Positions 11,905-24,893 of a stretch of DNA of 64,000 nucleotides are shown in pieces. Under the pieces are notes generated by a model that was not told where the DNA came from, did no database searches, and was given only the letters and a program-made list of their open reading frames with translations. Origin of the DNA: Amaurobius ferox (Eukaryota; Arthropoda; Arachnida; Araneae; Amaurobiidae); assembly GCA_951213105.1 (NCBI GenBank), contig OX578155.1, positions 35,626,484 through 35,690,483 on the forward strand. The letters run 5' to 3'. The position numbers and the translations under genes were made by a program. The stretch's first letter is position 1. The number at the start of each line of letters is the position of its first letter.

Positions 11905-12792
11905 TTGGAATTAGAACTCGGAAGCGAAGAAGAGCTGCAATGTGAAGGCTGTGAAATGTCTTTTGCTTGTGAAATATGCCATGAAACATTTGTACATAAA
12001 AATGATTTAAATAAGCACATATTTATGCATACTAGTGAAAAGTCTTTTGTTTGTAAAATATGTCATAAAGTATTTTCACGAAAAGGTAATTTAAAAAGGC
12101 ATCGACTTGTACATACTGGTGTAAAGCCTTTTGTTTGTGAAATATGTCATAAAGCATTTGCAAGTAAAGGTCATTTAGATAGACATTTACTTGTACATAC
12201 TGGTGAAAAGCCTTTTGTTTGTGAAATATGTCATAAAGCATTTGCAAGTAACGATCGTTTAGATAGACATCTACTTATACATACTGGTGAAGAGCCTTTT
12301 GTTTGTGAAATATGTCATAAAGCATTTGTACATAAAAATAGTTTAAATAGCCATCTACTTGTACATACTGGTGAAAAGCGTTTTGTTTGTGAAATATGTC
12401 AAAAAGCATTTGCAGAAAAAAGTACTTTAAAAAATCACGTACGTGTACATACTGGTGTAAAGCGTTTTGTTTGTGAAATATGTCAAAAAGCATTTGCAGA
12501 AAAAAGTACTTTAAAAAATCACGTACGTGTACATACTGGTGAAAAACCTTTTGTTTGTGAAATATGTCAAAAAGCATTTGCAGAAAAAAGTACTTTAAAA
12601 AAGCACTTACGTGTACATACTGGTGAAAAACCTTTTATTTGTGAAATATGTAACAAAAAATTTGCACATAAAGGTAGTTTAAATTTACATCTACTAATGC
12701 ACACTGGGGAAAAACCTTTTGTATGTGAAATATGTCATAAAACATTTACAAAGAAATGTATTTTAAATGCACACCTAATTTTGCACAGTTAA
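11905..12792 (+). CDS. C2H2 zinc-finger protein, 10 fingers, intronless frame
   Basis: Predicted DNA-binding protein of the C2H2 (Kruppel-type) class, expected to be nuclear. The frame is open for 295 codons and holds ten tandem 28-residue fingers (residues about 20-294), each C-x2-C-x12-H-x3-H. Most are joined by HTGEKPF or HTGVKPF linkers. An acidic start with half a finger (CEGC) precedes finger 1. Position 11905 is TTG, not ATG. The first in-frame ATG is at 11956, so either translation starts there or an upstream exon is spliced on; the AG at about 11913 is a weak candidate acceptor. Fingers 6 and 7 are nearly identical in DNA (84-bp unit, about 12,385-12,552), indicating recent duplication. 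No KRAB, BTB or ZAD domain is visible. Decayed fingers follow the stop. It may be functional or a recently silenced paralogue. Confidence 0.7.
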   Translation: MELELGSEEELQCEGCEMSFACEICHETFVHKNDLNKHIFMHTSEKSFVCKICHKVFSRKGNLKRHRLVHTGVKPFVCEICHKAFASKGHLDRHLLVHTGEKPFVCEICHKAFASNDRLDRHLLIHTGEEPFVCEICHKAFVHKNSLNSHLLVHTGEKRFVCEICQKAFAEKSTLKNHVRVHTGVKRFVCEICQKAFAEKSTLKNHVRVHTGEKPFVCEICQKAFAEKSTLKKHLRVHTGEKPFICEICNKKFAHKGSLNLHLLMHTGEKPFVCEICHKTFTKKCILNAHLILHS

Positions 12793-13180
12793 GATCGGAA
12801 AGCAAATTGCATATAAAATTGGTTTAAATAAGCATCTACTTGTGCACTGTGGCGGTAGGAAAGCATTTCCATGAAAAAATGAGCTATAAGCTTCTTATTG
12901 TGCATACTGGTAAGAAGGCCTTTTGTTTGTAAAATATGTCAGAAAATATTTATACATAAAACTTAATTGAATAAAAACTTTCTTCGACACACTCATTAGA
13001 AACTTTTTGAATATGAAACATTTCCAAAGAAAAATTAATATGAATCAACATAAATACATGCACAGTGATGCAAAATTTTTTTTTATAAATAATATGTTAG
13101 ACAACAGGTGTGGTAAACATTTATTTCTTAAGTAAGGAAACATTTGTGTGAAATGTCAGAAATTATTGAATTAAACTTGT
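12793..13180 (+). pseudogene. Decayed finger tail of the zinc-finger gene
   Basis: After the TAA at 12790-12792 the finger pattern continues in broken form: AATAAGCATCTACTTGTGCA, then GTGCATACTGGTAAGAAGG, TTTGTTTGTAAAATATGTCA and AACACATTTGTGTGAAATGTC-like words at roughly finger spacing. There are many stops and frameshifts. The ancestral array was therefore longer by several fingers, or this is an older duplicated tail. Confidence 0.65.
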
Positions 13181-15240
13181 GTGTCCTCGAAGAAAACCAG
13201 TTGTAAATGATATTATCATAATGAACTTAGTCATGGTAAAAAAAATTCTGAATAAACATAGTATATAAGCATCTATTTGAAAAATGTTGACCACATAAAA
13301 TCATAATTTATTAAGAAAATAACATCATTATCCCTATCTAAAAGTTATAAACATCTAAACTTGTGCATATTACTGTATAAATTTTATTTTACTGAATTTT
13401 AAGACTTGAAAATGAATGCAGATGATATTAATCATATTTATTAAAGTTATTTAAGTACACTCACATTACTATTTTGTGTGTGTATATATTGTCCCTTATA
13501 TATGAAATAATAATATACATCAGTGATATTAAACCCTAGCTGTATTAATTCAGTAGAATGCCATTAATTATAGATCTGGGGGAAATTTTGCTAAAGATTT
13601 GGAGAATGTGAATTCTATTAGAGTGGTATGCTCTGTCAGTATATCACTAACTAAATGCTTTTTGTGTTTGTGAGGTGCCAGCAAGTGATGCAATCTCATA
13701 GTGGAGTGGAGCAACCATTTCAGGGCTTGAAATGAGAAAGGGGCACTGCAAATTGTCACATTGAAATATTTTCTGTCTGACAAATTTCAGCTCAATCAAA
13801 ATTATGGTTTGTCTCTCATTTAATTATATATATATTTTTTAAACAGCTGTGCTTTTAAATATTTGAAATAATTTCAAATGGGGTATCATTTGCAAGAAAT
13901 AAAAACATTTTATGAATTAAATTTCAAAATATTACTAAAGTTGGTATTCCCGGTATGTTATTGCAAACTGTTTTGAGGCTATAGCAGTTTATTAGTAATT
14001 AAATTTAGAGAGCTTCTCTAGTGCACTATTAAAACTATCTTTAATGCATCATTGGAAAACATAAAATTAAATAGTCAATGTGAATTCAAATTATCAATTT
14101 ACAATTTTAGTTATTTTATAATATCGATAAAGTAGATGACAAACATATAAATTAAATGTAGAACATTTTTTCTTAAAGTGTATTGTGTATATTTCTAGCT
14201 TGCTACATCAAAAAAATATACATTGTGTGAATGGGTACCCTGAAATTCTTTGCTCTGAGGTTTACAAAAAATCTAGTTACGTCACTGGTATCACCATCTA
14301 ATATTGCTGTTACATTTCACCTAACCCATTCATTTAATGAAAGCATAAACCCCTTACTAGACTAAAAATTCTGTGACCCCTATAACATGAGAGCACAGCT
14401 AAATGCATTATTTGTAGGATTAGCACTATTGGGAGGGGGAGTAACAAATCTCATTACAGATGCATTTCTGGACTGGTACACATTTATTAGCACTCTTCAG
14501 CATAGAATAGCCAGAGTGTGTGATTGCAGGGGAAAAAAACCTTATGTACTGCAATTTAGTAAATTTCTGTGGTAACTGAAGTCGGTCCTGCCATTCAGTG
14601 GCCAAGTTTATATTCACAAAACCAGCCATTTCCAAAATTAGGATTACACTCTAATTGCAGATAACATTCGCTGGCCAATTTCATGCTTTATATGCACTTA
14701 ACAGCATAGAATATTCAATAACTGAAATGACAACAAAAAAATTTCCTGTGTGCCATAATTTGCCAAACTTTATGGATACCAACAAATTTCAGTTATACCA
14801 TACAACTGGCATAGATTGCAGCAAGTAAGTTCATACCAAGAAAATGCTCCTATAGGTGGCATTTCATTAAAAAAAATTTCATTTATAATTTAAAATATAA
14901 ACAATGTTTTTTGTTTGTAAAGCTTAAATTAAAAAAAAATTGTTCGGATTCTATTATTTAAATGTTAAAATTTTTTTGTTTCCTTTTCAATCTTTTTTAT
15001 TTTTACCACCAGAATATATTTTTATATCTTCTATTCAATATAGTATATTTACATTTTTAGATATTTTTAAAATAAGTTAAATGTAAAACAATTTTTTAGT
15101 TTCTTCAGTTTAAATAAGAAATAATATTTAATTTCTGTCATTTAAAATTGCTTTCATTTCTGAACACATTTTAAATATCAATTTTTTTTTTTAATTTAAT
15201 TATAAATTTTGTTTTGAAATTTGGTTGTCAGATAGTAGAG
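13181..15240. other. No gene seen; AT-rich
   Basis: No supported gene. The frames at 13568-13783 (minus), 14387-14575 (plus) and 14426-14635 (minus) have no recognised domain. Long T- and A-rich runs at 14,870-15,210 have no clear unit. Confidence 0.5.
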
Positions 15241-15244
15241 TGAT

Positions 15245-16080
15245 GTCTGTCCATCCCTCCCCTATTTGTGGCCCTGTAAGCATTTTAATTGAATCTTTCT
15301 TTTTATTTACTGTTCAATATTTGAAGAATCATTTAAAACTTGAAATTTTGTACAATAAAACCTATATTGGTTTGATATATATGTTGATATATATCTAAAA
15401 TGTTGATATATATATTTTTTTTGAGAGGGGGGTTACTAGGTTTAATAATATTTTAATCATCTAGTGAACACAGAACTCGTAACTAACAAATGAAGACAAT
15501 TCATTGAAAATAATGTATTAAAAATCAGAGCAGGAAAAAGCAGCCCATGGAAATTGTGGGACTCCTACAAGCCTTTATCGACCCCCCCCCCCTCCACCCA
15601 TGTTTAATCTTTATCTTTTTGTATTTTTCCATATCTTCTTTCTATAAAAAAAGCCTTGCAACCCCCTCCCCCCCCCCCCCCACGCACACACACTCGAGTG
15701 GTGTTCTTCCTATTGGCAGCTCTGTAAGAATTTTAATAGAATATCTTTTTATCTACTATTTAATATTTTAATGCCTTTAAAGCTTGAAATTTTGTACAGT
15801 TAAAATTATATTCGTTATAAAATGATTTTTTTGTTTTTTATTTTTGTATTTTGAGGAGGGTTCAGTATTATTGGAGATTCAGTAACAGTTGAATCATCTA
15901 GCAAACACAAAACTGGCATTTTACAAATGGAAAAGACAACTCAATAAAAATAATGTATTAGAAAACATAAAAATCAGTGCCACCCATGAACTTTGTGGGA
16001 CCCCCTACAAACCTTTATTAAGCTCCCCCTCCCCCCCCCCTCCCCATTCCCATGTGGGATTTTCCTCTTTTTGTAAAATT
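15245..16080 (+). repeat. Diverged tandem duplication, ~420-bp unit
   Basis: Unit 1 (about 15,245-15,665) and unit 2 (about 15,665-16,080) share, in order, CTGTAAGNATTTTAAT, CTTGAAATTTTGTACA, an anomalous G-rich GAGGGGGGTT or GAGGAGGGTT, AATCATCTAG, AACACAAAACT, ATAATGTATTA, GTGGGAC, ACAANCCTTTAT, a long C run and CTTTTTGTA. The C runs differ in length. No coding is supported. Confidence 0.75.
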
Positions 16081-19000
16081 TTCATATCATTTCACATGCA
16101 AAGATATGTAAGTAAATGGAGTAAATGTTGTTTATGAGATTTCGGATTGTTTAACATTTTTTAGTTGGTAAGTAATTGCTTGTAATCATTTTCGGTAACG
16201 GTAATAGCAATTTGATGTAACATTAGTACGTGAAATTCTATTTAGTTTACAAAACAATTTCTATTTTTGTTCATATATGAATATTTTTGCTCACTTTACA
16301 CTTTATATAATGGCCATTAAGACAGTATATCATGAAACAATTTATCTGTAGTTTTTTGTTCAAATTATGTAACATTCAAATGTTCTACTGTATAAAAGAT
16401 TAAATTTCTATATTTTATAAGCATTTTCATCGGGTTTATTTTGTATAATAGCATCTGTATTTACTGAATTTACAACTGTTAGCTTATTGTTATTAACTGT
16501 GAACAGTATTTTTGTAACTAAATGAGCATGTTTCTAGTGATGTTGTGTTAAATAATTCAGCATCACTTTAAAAGTTTACAATATACAGTTTAGGCTGTGG
16601 CAAAAAATCTGTTGTTGGAAACTTTGCAAATAATTTGGCATTGTAAATTTTTTTTTCAGTTTTATGTCTTTCTATAGACCAAAAAAAAAAATGATGCTGA
16701 ATATTAATTATTGTATACTGCTTAATTTTGTAATGAATTTTGTATGTATATGAACCTGTGAGTGCGATATCTTATGAATGAATGGGACAATTTGAATAAA
16801 ATAGGGTACGATTATTACAATCAGTAAATACTGGAAATCTCTTGATTTTAATTGTGACTAAATGTTTGGATAATCCAAGATTTTATACTGATTTTTTTTT
16901 TAAATAAGGACATTCCAAATCATCAAATAATCATTTTATGTTAGTAATATATCATTAGATAAAATAACTTATCTGATTGTTAGCCTATTGATGACACCCA
17001 TTTAGCATAACCCAGCCCCAGTGGGCATGTACAGCTTAAGAATGTTGTGGACATGAGTGAGATTACCCTCTCCAAACTTTATTGGGATGCCAGAGAAAAA
17101 ACGATGAGCTGAGCCTCTGAATTTGCCGTAGCAACCACAAATAACTTATAAAATAAATAATGTTAGAAAACAAATGGCACCAACCTTAGAATGCTAGCAT
17201 GAACCATTGAGATATAGCACTTTTTTTTTATAAATTTATATAATACTAATAATAATTATAATAAAAAAAAGTTAATGTAAAATTTTAAAAAGTAACAAGC
17301 ATCATTAAATAGGTTGATATTCCATGTGCTGGAATAAATTTACTAACATCATTCTTATGGATTCATCTCATTCAAGTTAAAAATAAGAAAGTGTTTGTTT
17401 GTATTTTGGTTTCAAATAACTGATAATTGTTATTTGTTTCACTTGATATTAATTGAACATCAGTTGTGTTTTGATGTGGATTGTTCATATGATGCAAGTA
17501 TAAATAAGTCCTTGTGATTAGAAAATTGAAGTTGTTAAAACATCAAACTTCAATTTATGTTTTGTTAAGTCACTTCCAATATCATTATGGTATGGCTTTA
17601 TTTATTTATACGCACATTTAGAAAAGAAGGGGTTCAAAATCCTACTCTTGGATTTTGAAAAATTAATATGTTTGGGTATCCCTGAATATAAGTTGAAATT
17701 TTTCAGTGATTTTTTCATGTGTTTGTGGACAGGACATCTTTCAAATAAAGTGAGCAATTCATATGAAATTTGTTACACATATTTGCAAACATAAGAGACC
17801 TATTGATCTCAAATTGTAGAGCATAGACATATGTCGTCACACGGAAAATTTTGGCCTTATGTTTTCAAAGCAATATACTCGTATACATAGCAGTATGGAA
17901 ATTTTCATTATTTCTGTATTAAGAATGGATATTTTAGAAATTTACAATAGTTTTAGACCCAAATTTTAGTAGGATATATCTAGATTTATCTTCTTTCATG
18001 GATATTTTAGTTTCTTGCTATATATTTTTAGCAAGGTTACAAATAAAATAAAATATGCAGTAATTTTCCTATAAATTGGTACATTTGAAATTTCAGTAGT
18101 GCCAGAACACCAAATTTGCTGGATTATCAGATGTTAGGTTGAACTGAAATGGGGTAAAAAATTGGAAAATTAATTTAAGACAAAATCACAGTAACTCTGA
18201 ACAGCTTTTGTAAGATTATCTCTACAATCTTACAGTAGCTCTTCAGTTTTGATTCAGTTGTTCTCAATGTGTGGCACATATACCCCTTGGGGGTTTGTAG
18301 TAAATTATTTTGGGGTTATGTCATGAGGTAAACACAACCATTGATGCAAGCATAAAAAAAGAAAACCATCTCACTGATTACCCAGTGAAATATTTATAAT
18401 TTTATAAGATTCATTAAATTTTTTGTCATTTTTAAAGTGTTAGTTGATATATGAACTTTATGAGTACAAAATTTAATGTGTCTGTATGTGTTTTGTTTTA
18501 TTCCCATTGCTATACACTATAGCAGCAGTTTTAACTATTTATACAAGGGGTATACCAGTATACCTTGTTCGCACTGGAACTTTCAAGCCGTCTCAAACTA
18601 GAGAAACAGAATGGAGTTTAAAGCAACCTTCAAAATGAGGATGGAATTCCAATCCAGCTTGAAATGTGTTGTGTTGAAATAAATACAGCCACCCTCAAGC
18701 AAAATTTGTGATAGGGTATGAAAATTATTTTAATAATAAGGTTTTGGGGTAGAATTTTCAAAATGAATCGTAAAGTCATGAAAAAATTTTGGCTGACATG
18801 CCAAGCTGGGCAGATTAGAACTTAGCATAAAATTAAAACAAAAATAAAAACCTTTAAGATTGTACTGGTATGTTAATTTATTTCTAATTTTTACAATTGT
18901 CATGACAAAACTATACCAATTTCAAATTTGAACACTTTATGTATTATTATAAATATCTTTATAGTTAATACTGCCTTGTACCATTTTAGAAAATAACAAG

Positions 19001-19195
19001 CAAGATTGTAAAATTTCCATGTCATGTAATTGAATGAAAATATTTCATTCCCCTTCTAACATGTTTCATAAACCTCGGTCATAACCAGGATACTAACTAG
19101 AAAATAAGAAAAACTTGATCAATGTGTAAAAGTACAAAATAACACAATGCTGTGTGTTTTTATATGCTGCTCAGGTTTTTCTTATATTTCATACA
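16081..19195. other. AT-rich region with diverged R1 fragments
   Basis: No gene. The stretch 16,735-17,375 is an old R1 copy: it has GCGATATCTTATGAATGAATG, TTGAATAAAATAGGGTACG, AATACTGGAAATC, then TTAGAATGCTAGCATGAACC and TTCCATGTGCTGG-type words. A second weak fragment lies at about 17,640-17,900 (CATATGAAATTTGTTACA, CCTATTGATC). The rest shows no structure I can name. Confidence 0.45.
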
Positions 19196-19755
19196 AAATG
19201 TAATTTTTCCTTACCAAATGATTAACATAAACTTTAGAACACTAGCATGGACCGTTCTCGAGATATTGCCCATTTTTCAAATAAATTTATCAAAAAATCT
19301 CATAAATTAAAAAAAAATGTATTAACTGTTGAGAAACATGTTCACTTTTCATATGTAATATCATGCGATAAATTGAGTGGCACCATTCTCGTGGATCTAG
19401 CTCATTCCATTCATAAGAAAAGATAATTTGAATAATACTTTTGTATTTGAACGCCAATAGTCGTTTATCTGCTATAAGAATAATTTATTTCTCCGTCCAT
19501 AAGGCTTGGCAAGATTTTGGCAGAATGTCGCCTGTTTGGTGACTTTTTTAAATGCAAATTAATGAAAATCTTGCAAAATGAATAAAAATGATGCTAAATC
19601 AATGAGAATGACGACTGATTGACAAAAATTCAATGTTTTGGAAAGAATATAAGTATCTAATATAATAAAATCTATTTTTTTTTTTTTTGCTGTAAAAGTA
19701 GTAAATTCATTGCATTATATAACGAAAGTCATGTGCTGCCCACATCAGATATTTT
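19196..19755 (+). repeat. R1 dispersed repeat, uninterrupted copy
   Basis: It runs from TGTAATTTTTCCTTA through CTAGCATGGACCGTTCTCGA, the A-rich join and TGTATTAACTGTTGAGAAAC, to TGTGCTGCCCACATCAGA. It is continuous across the site where copy 1 carries the Helitron, which makes it the key empty-site comparison. It is 5'-truncated relative to copy 1. Confidence 0.85.
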
Positions 19756-19857
19756 TAATATAGAGAGATTAAAATAAAATAGAAATTTACCGACACACAT
19801 CTCTAACTAGGTCTAAAAAGATTTGGTATGAAATTAATATGAATCTCAGGTTGCATA

Positions 19858-19888
<31 letters not shown>

Positions 19889-20469
19889 TAAATCATCATT
19901 CATGTAAATTTATAGTGTAGTTAGAATCTCCATATTTTAGAACACGTAAATTGCAAACTAATGAAAATCCTGTTTCTGAAATACATCAAATAACTTTAAA
20001 TTGTTTAAAAAATTTGATACTGCTAAATAATAGAGTATGGGCATAAATGTAAATAAACAGCCTGTGTAGAAGAATGTGCAGGATTGTAAGTGCGAAAGTG
20101 CACTTTCTTTCCCACTGAGTTCTATGCAAATTTTCTATGATGTCTGATTATGCTACAAAATTAGGCCTTCAAGCTAAATTATACAATTAGGTATGTTAAA
20201 TGACCTTTCTTCTTTACATTACTTATTCTCGCATTCTTATATCATTCCTTCATCTCAATGGAGTGATGATATCGCATCGTGGCCATAAGCGAGTTTTGGC
20301 GATATTCATATATATCTTAAATCTCACAGCAATAATGTCTATGATGAAGTGGCATTGAAAAATTACAAGTCACTAAGAGCGTATGAATACGTCACCTCAG
20401 TTTAGTTTATAGTATTTAGTTTATGCTTTAGTTTATGTTTAGGGAACACTGCGTGCTGTTGGCACATTT
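19756..20469. other. No gene seen; contains an AT microsatellite
   Basis: No supported gene. A dinucleotide run of AT occupies about 19,853-19,880 and is followed by a T run. Confidence 0.5.
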
Positions 20470-20712
20470 TGGGCACGGTAGCCTGGTGGTTTGCACGCTG
20501 CCACAACTGCCACCCCGTTCATGCGGAGTACGATCACGTTAAACATTTGGGTTCGTAAATTCTTCCGAGAGGTTGGTGGTAGGGGAAGGAGGATACAGTC
20601 CCTGTGGATGCCTCCCCTACTGGGTTCCGATCTAAATTGGGTGGCACTTCCCGGGCATCCACACGGTTACCTTACACCTTTCTGGTAGGTCGGGCGGTCT
20701 GGATCTCAACAA
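20470..20712 (+). mobile_element. tRNA-derived SINE, copy 2
   Basis: It has a head with box-A-like GGTAGCCTGGTGGTTTGCA but lacks the box B region, having an internal deletion between CACGCTG and CCACAACTGCC. The body is standard: GCGGAGTACGATCACGTTAA, GAGAGGTTGGTGGTAGGGGA and CCTTTCTGGTAGGTCGGGCG. It ends TCAACAACAA. No clear target duplication was found. Confidence 0.8.
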
Positions 20713-21109
20713 CAACCCACTAAACAAAGTTACTTCAGCAGATTTCACAGATGGGCCAAGCTTGCTACGGAAAGGGGTAAACAATACTGCACCCCAACTT
20801 TTTAGTATGTACAAAGCTACGAACCAATAAGAACGACTTTATGTCTAGGAGTGACCAATAATGTGTGACTGTGTACAGCGCCACTTTTAAAGTTACGGCA
20901 TAGAGTGAAAATAGTAAAAAAAAATCTAAGATTCTCCTACGGAGGTAACCGGCCTGTGGGTAGGACCACAGACTAATATTCACGTAGGTCCTGACTTTGC
21001 AATTCTTGCATTTTTTCATCATTCTGGCCCTTTTGCTCCGCTAGAATGGTTATTTTGTTTTCGAACTCTTGCTAGACTGAATTACATGTTAGGACTATGG
21101 GTCCAAGGC
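20713..21109. other. No gene seen
   Basis: Short spacer between the SINE and the left MULE terminus. The minus-strand frame at 20765-21022 has no recognised domain. Confidence 0.4.
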
Positions 21110-21299
21110 TACACGAGATTAAATGTCAAGACGCTTTGCGTTTCCTATTGGCCGGTTAGTTAGTGGCATTCACGCAGGGGTTGCATTTTCTTCTCGCAAT
21201 ATTTATTTGGCACACATTTCCTTCCTACCATTTATTGGCGATTTTTTTTATTTATGTTACATTTTTCCTCACATTATATTATTTGTTTCGTCACTTGCT

Positions 21300-24200
21300 A
21301 TGGATGACAATAAAGAAATACAATGCGAGTACTGTGACAAAGTTTTCGCTAAAAGATGTGTACAATCACATTTGGAAATTTCATACAACTGAACCTATTT
21401 TAAAAAATGTGCTCATCTGCCCTATGAAGTATTGTGGAATCTGGCTTTCAGAATTATCATTTATTAAGACAACATGTTTCTAGTCAACATAAAACCAATC
21501 TAGAAAAAGCAGATTTGTCTTTTGACAAAACAGAAGACTTTATGAAATGGAAAGAAGAAACTGAAAATGTTACAAAATCATCTTACACTGCAAAAGCCAC
21601 TGCAGTGCTTTGGTCAAATAAAACATACTACTGGTGTCACAGATCTGGAAACTATATTTCAAACAGTACTCAAAACGTGCTCCCAAATCACAGGGCACAT
21701 GTAAAATAAATGCTAATTCCCTTCTACTATCGAAGTTGTTAATACCGGTGCCTCTATATATCAGTTACTTTTTATAAGACTCATGCTGGACATGATTTAG
21801 AACTAAAGCACCTTTCTTTGAGCCAATCAGTTAAAGACTTTTTAGCTAGTAAGTTTTCTAATTTAATGAAATCATTAACATAGGTCATTGGCAGAATTAA
21901 TAATTAAATTCCCGAGAAGATTATCAAACATTTTTTTAATATACTAATTATATATTATATTATCAGAATATTTTTCATTTTTATTGAAAGTATCATAAAA
22001 ATAAACTTATTTCCTTACTAATTTCCTTTCAATACTTTTCTAGTGTAAAAACCAGCATTCATGAACCAGTTTTGAACTTTGTTTTTAAGTACAGAATACA
22101 GTATAACTGTATTAGCAACAAAACAACTTGCCACATACTGCGATTATAGCACATATTAAGTTTTCCTGCTGTCAGTGCAGATGTCTTACATATAGTGCCT
22201 CCCCCCCCCCCTCCCAGAAATTGAAATATTTTACATAGAAAGTTCCTAAACACTCATGTGATAAAAAAATCTACTCAATCCCCATTTAGTTTGTCGTTTT
22301 GAAGTCCTTGAACTGGAAAAGCAGCCTATGTTAACCTCTAATATATTAAAAAATAATAATAATATTAATAAAAAGGAATAAGGAGCTTTTAGAAACTAAG
22401 AATTTTAAAAGGAATGCTCTGGCTACTGCATTATTGCAATAGTGGGGAAAATTCTACTGCAATAAAACTCAAAGTCTCCAAATATAGAAAAATCTCGGTT
22501 TCTGAAGCCAAAAGAAGAAGCTAAGATCAAATGCCAGTTATTTAGAGACTAGAGGTCTGCATGAGTCTAATTTAAAAATTTTACTCAATCAAAAATATTA
22601 AGATTTGAATCCACCAAAGCCCAAGAATTTTTTTAAATAATTCACCCACTCCGAAAGCACTCAAAGCCAGCCCCAAAGCATTTTGCCGGAATCTTTTTTA
22701 CCTGTACATTGAAGTCCATTGCTTCATATAATGAACAACATTTGCCATTTAAGGAATTAAACACAAATTAAATTACACATAGCAATAAATCAAAGAACCC
22801 AAATTTAGAAAATCTGTACAAGTCGAGAATGAATATTACTGTAAAGTGAGTTTTAGTTATCATTTTGGTTGAATAATTAGAGATGAAATGAGAAAATGGC
22901 TCTTCACTGAGATTATGTTTTAAAAGAAGCTTTCTTCACCCAGTTATCAGTGGATAATGCAATAATCCTCTTGTTAAAGCTCATCAGCACCAAATATTCA
23001 TAACTGCAGTGGTAGCAAAACAAACATTTCATATACCACAATTGTTAGTGTTTTTAAAAACTTTTCAATGTGATTAAACTTTCTGTGTACTTGTACATAA
23101 ATATTATTTTCTTTGATTTTGATGTAGTTATGAATATTTTTAAAGTTTAATAATTTTAAAGTAAAAGTATAAGATATTTTGATTACAAATATAAATAAAT
23201 TCAAGGACAATAATTTGTTTTATCCATTAATTTTGAATTACAACAGTTTGTACAAATAAATTTTCATTCCAATATTTGTTATCAGAAACAAATCAGCGGA
23301 ACTGGATTTTAATTTAAGAATTGAATTTATTTAATTTAATAATTTAGAAACATTTGGAATCTAATAATTGAAATTAAAATCACAGAAGAAATTGAAAAGA
23401 AAATATAAGCGATTAAACTTTTTCGCAATAAATATAAAAATATAACAAATTGAAATGAAATGGTTGACATAAATTCAGCGCCACAGTGTACACTATTTGA
23501 TCAGTCACTATATGCCATATGAATATTTTTGTCTAGAAAGGCTGAACTCTCTATTCCTCTCATTCAGTTTTGACAAATTTGATTAGTCACTATAAGCCAT
23601 ATGTATATATATATGGATATATATTTTTTGTCTAGAAAGATTGAGCCCTCCCTCTCACTCAGTTTGATTGATAAGCTCTGCCTGCCTGAGTAGGTCCCAT
23701 GTCTGAGGAATGTTTGTTTACAATAATTTTAGGAACTTATATGAAGAATAGTATTAGCATTAAAAATTTTAATATTCTAAATCCTTTTTTTCAGTGAAAA
23801 TCTCTAAAAGCATCTCCTTAGAAAAGTGCTTGAATGATGTCAGGAATTCTTTGACTGAAAATATTGAAAGAGTCCATTTGCTGACGATGCAGGATTTGCA
23901 CAATATTGGAAATGCCCACAGTTTGTTTAAGCCTGAGCAATTTCATGTAAATGATGCTACAAGTGTGCAATTGTGGGTAAGCAAAATGAGAGAAAAAGGG
24001 GAAAGCTCGCATGTAATTTTTTTTTAACCACAAGGTGAGGCAGAAGATTTCTTGAAATTGCAAGACTTTTGTTTTATACTAATGACGCCTGCACAAAGAA
24101 AAATGCTATGTAAATTTGGCCATGATAAAATATGCATTGACTCCACACATGGCACAAATAGTTATGATTTTCAACTAACAACTATTGTTGTTGTAGAGGA

Positions 24201-24893
24201 ATTTGGATCTAATTTTCCAGCTGCTTTCTGTTTATCAAACAGGGTAGACAGTGTACAGATGGAGATTTTTTTCAGGAAAATGCAAGAGAAAACATCACTT
24301 ATAAAGCCTGACTTATTTATGACTGATGATGCCCCAGCTTTTATTAATGCCTGGAGAAAAGTTATGGGTGTGCCAAAAAAACAACTGTTATGTACATGGC
24401 ACATTGATAAAAATTGGCGTCAAGCTTTGAATAAAATTCACATGAGAGAGAAAAAAATTGCTGTTTATAAATTTGCAAGAACTCTTTTAGAGGAAACAGA
24501 TGTTGACAAATTTCATAAACTTTTAAAATGTTTCTTAAATGAGCTGTTCGAGGATTATGATACAAAAGCCTTCCACAAGTACTTTTTAAGCACTTACGCT
24601 GAAAAGTATGAACTTTGAGCCTTTTCGTACCGTTTACATGTATCAATACCAACATGTATTTAGAAGCACTTCATAAAGTTTTAAAACATGTATATATGAT
24701 AGGAAAGAAATGCAAAAGGCTGGATACCTGCATTTCACACTTGATGAAACTCGACAAAACTTTTAGCAGATTTACTAGATTGATTAAGGGTTCTAAAAGC
24801 ACAAAAGTTCAGAAATCCATGCCCGGCACAAAAGAAGTACTAATATACTTCCTACTAACATTAAAGAACTTGATAAATTTAATTGGGGGGTGA
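21300..24893 (+). pseudogene. MULE transposase with N-terminal C2H2 fingers, broken
   Basis: The ancestral protein would be a DDE transposase. At 21,300-21,490 the frame gives CEYCDKVFAK, then after a frameshift VYNHIWKFH (finger 1), and CPMKYCG, then after another frameshift FQNYHLLRQHVSSQH (finger 2). KTYYWCHRSG at about 21,620-21,650 and FYKTHAGHDLELKHLS near 21,775-21,820 belong to the region before the core. An unrelated-looking AT-rich gap (21,880-23,790) is an intron or insertion. The core resumes at 23,794. A slip in a T run near 24,020 is followed by ICIDSTHGTN (first catalytic Asp), LFMTDDAPAF (second Asp) and LCTWHIDKNW (C-x2-H motif) in 24,052-24,618. A TGA in place of an expected Trp at 24,616 and a further frameshift lead to NTNMYLEALHKVLKHVYM. 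It is non-functional. Confidence 0.8.

Noticed and set aside
12032..12577. Minus-strand frames across the zinc-finger genes (also 45,256-45,855 and 46,180-46,464)
   Set aside because: They are antisense shadows of the 84-bp finger units, showing repetitive peptides without any domain.
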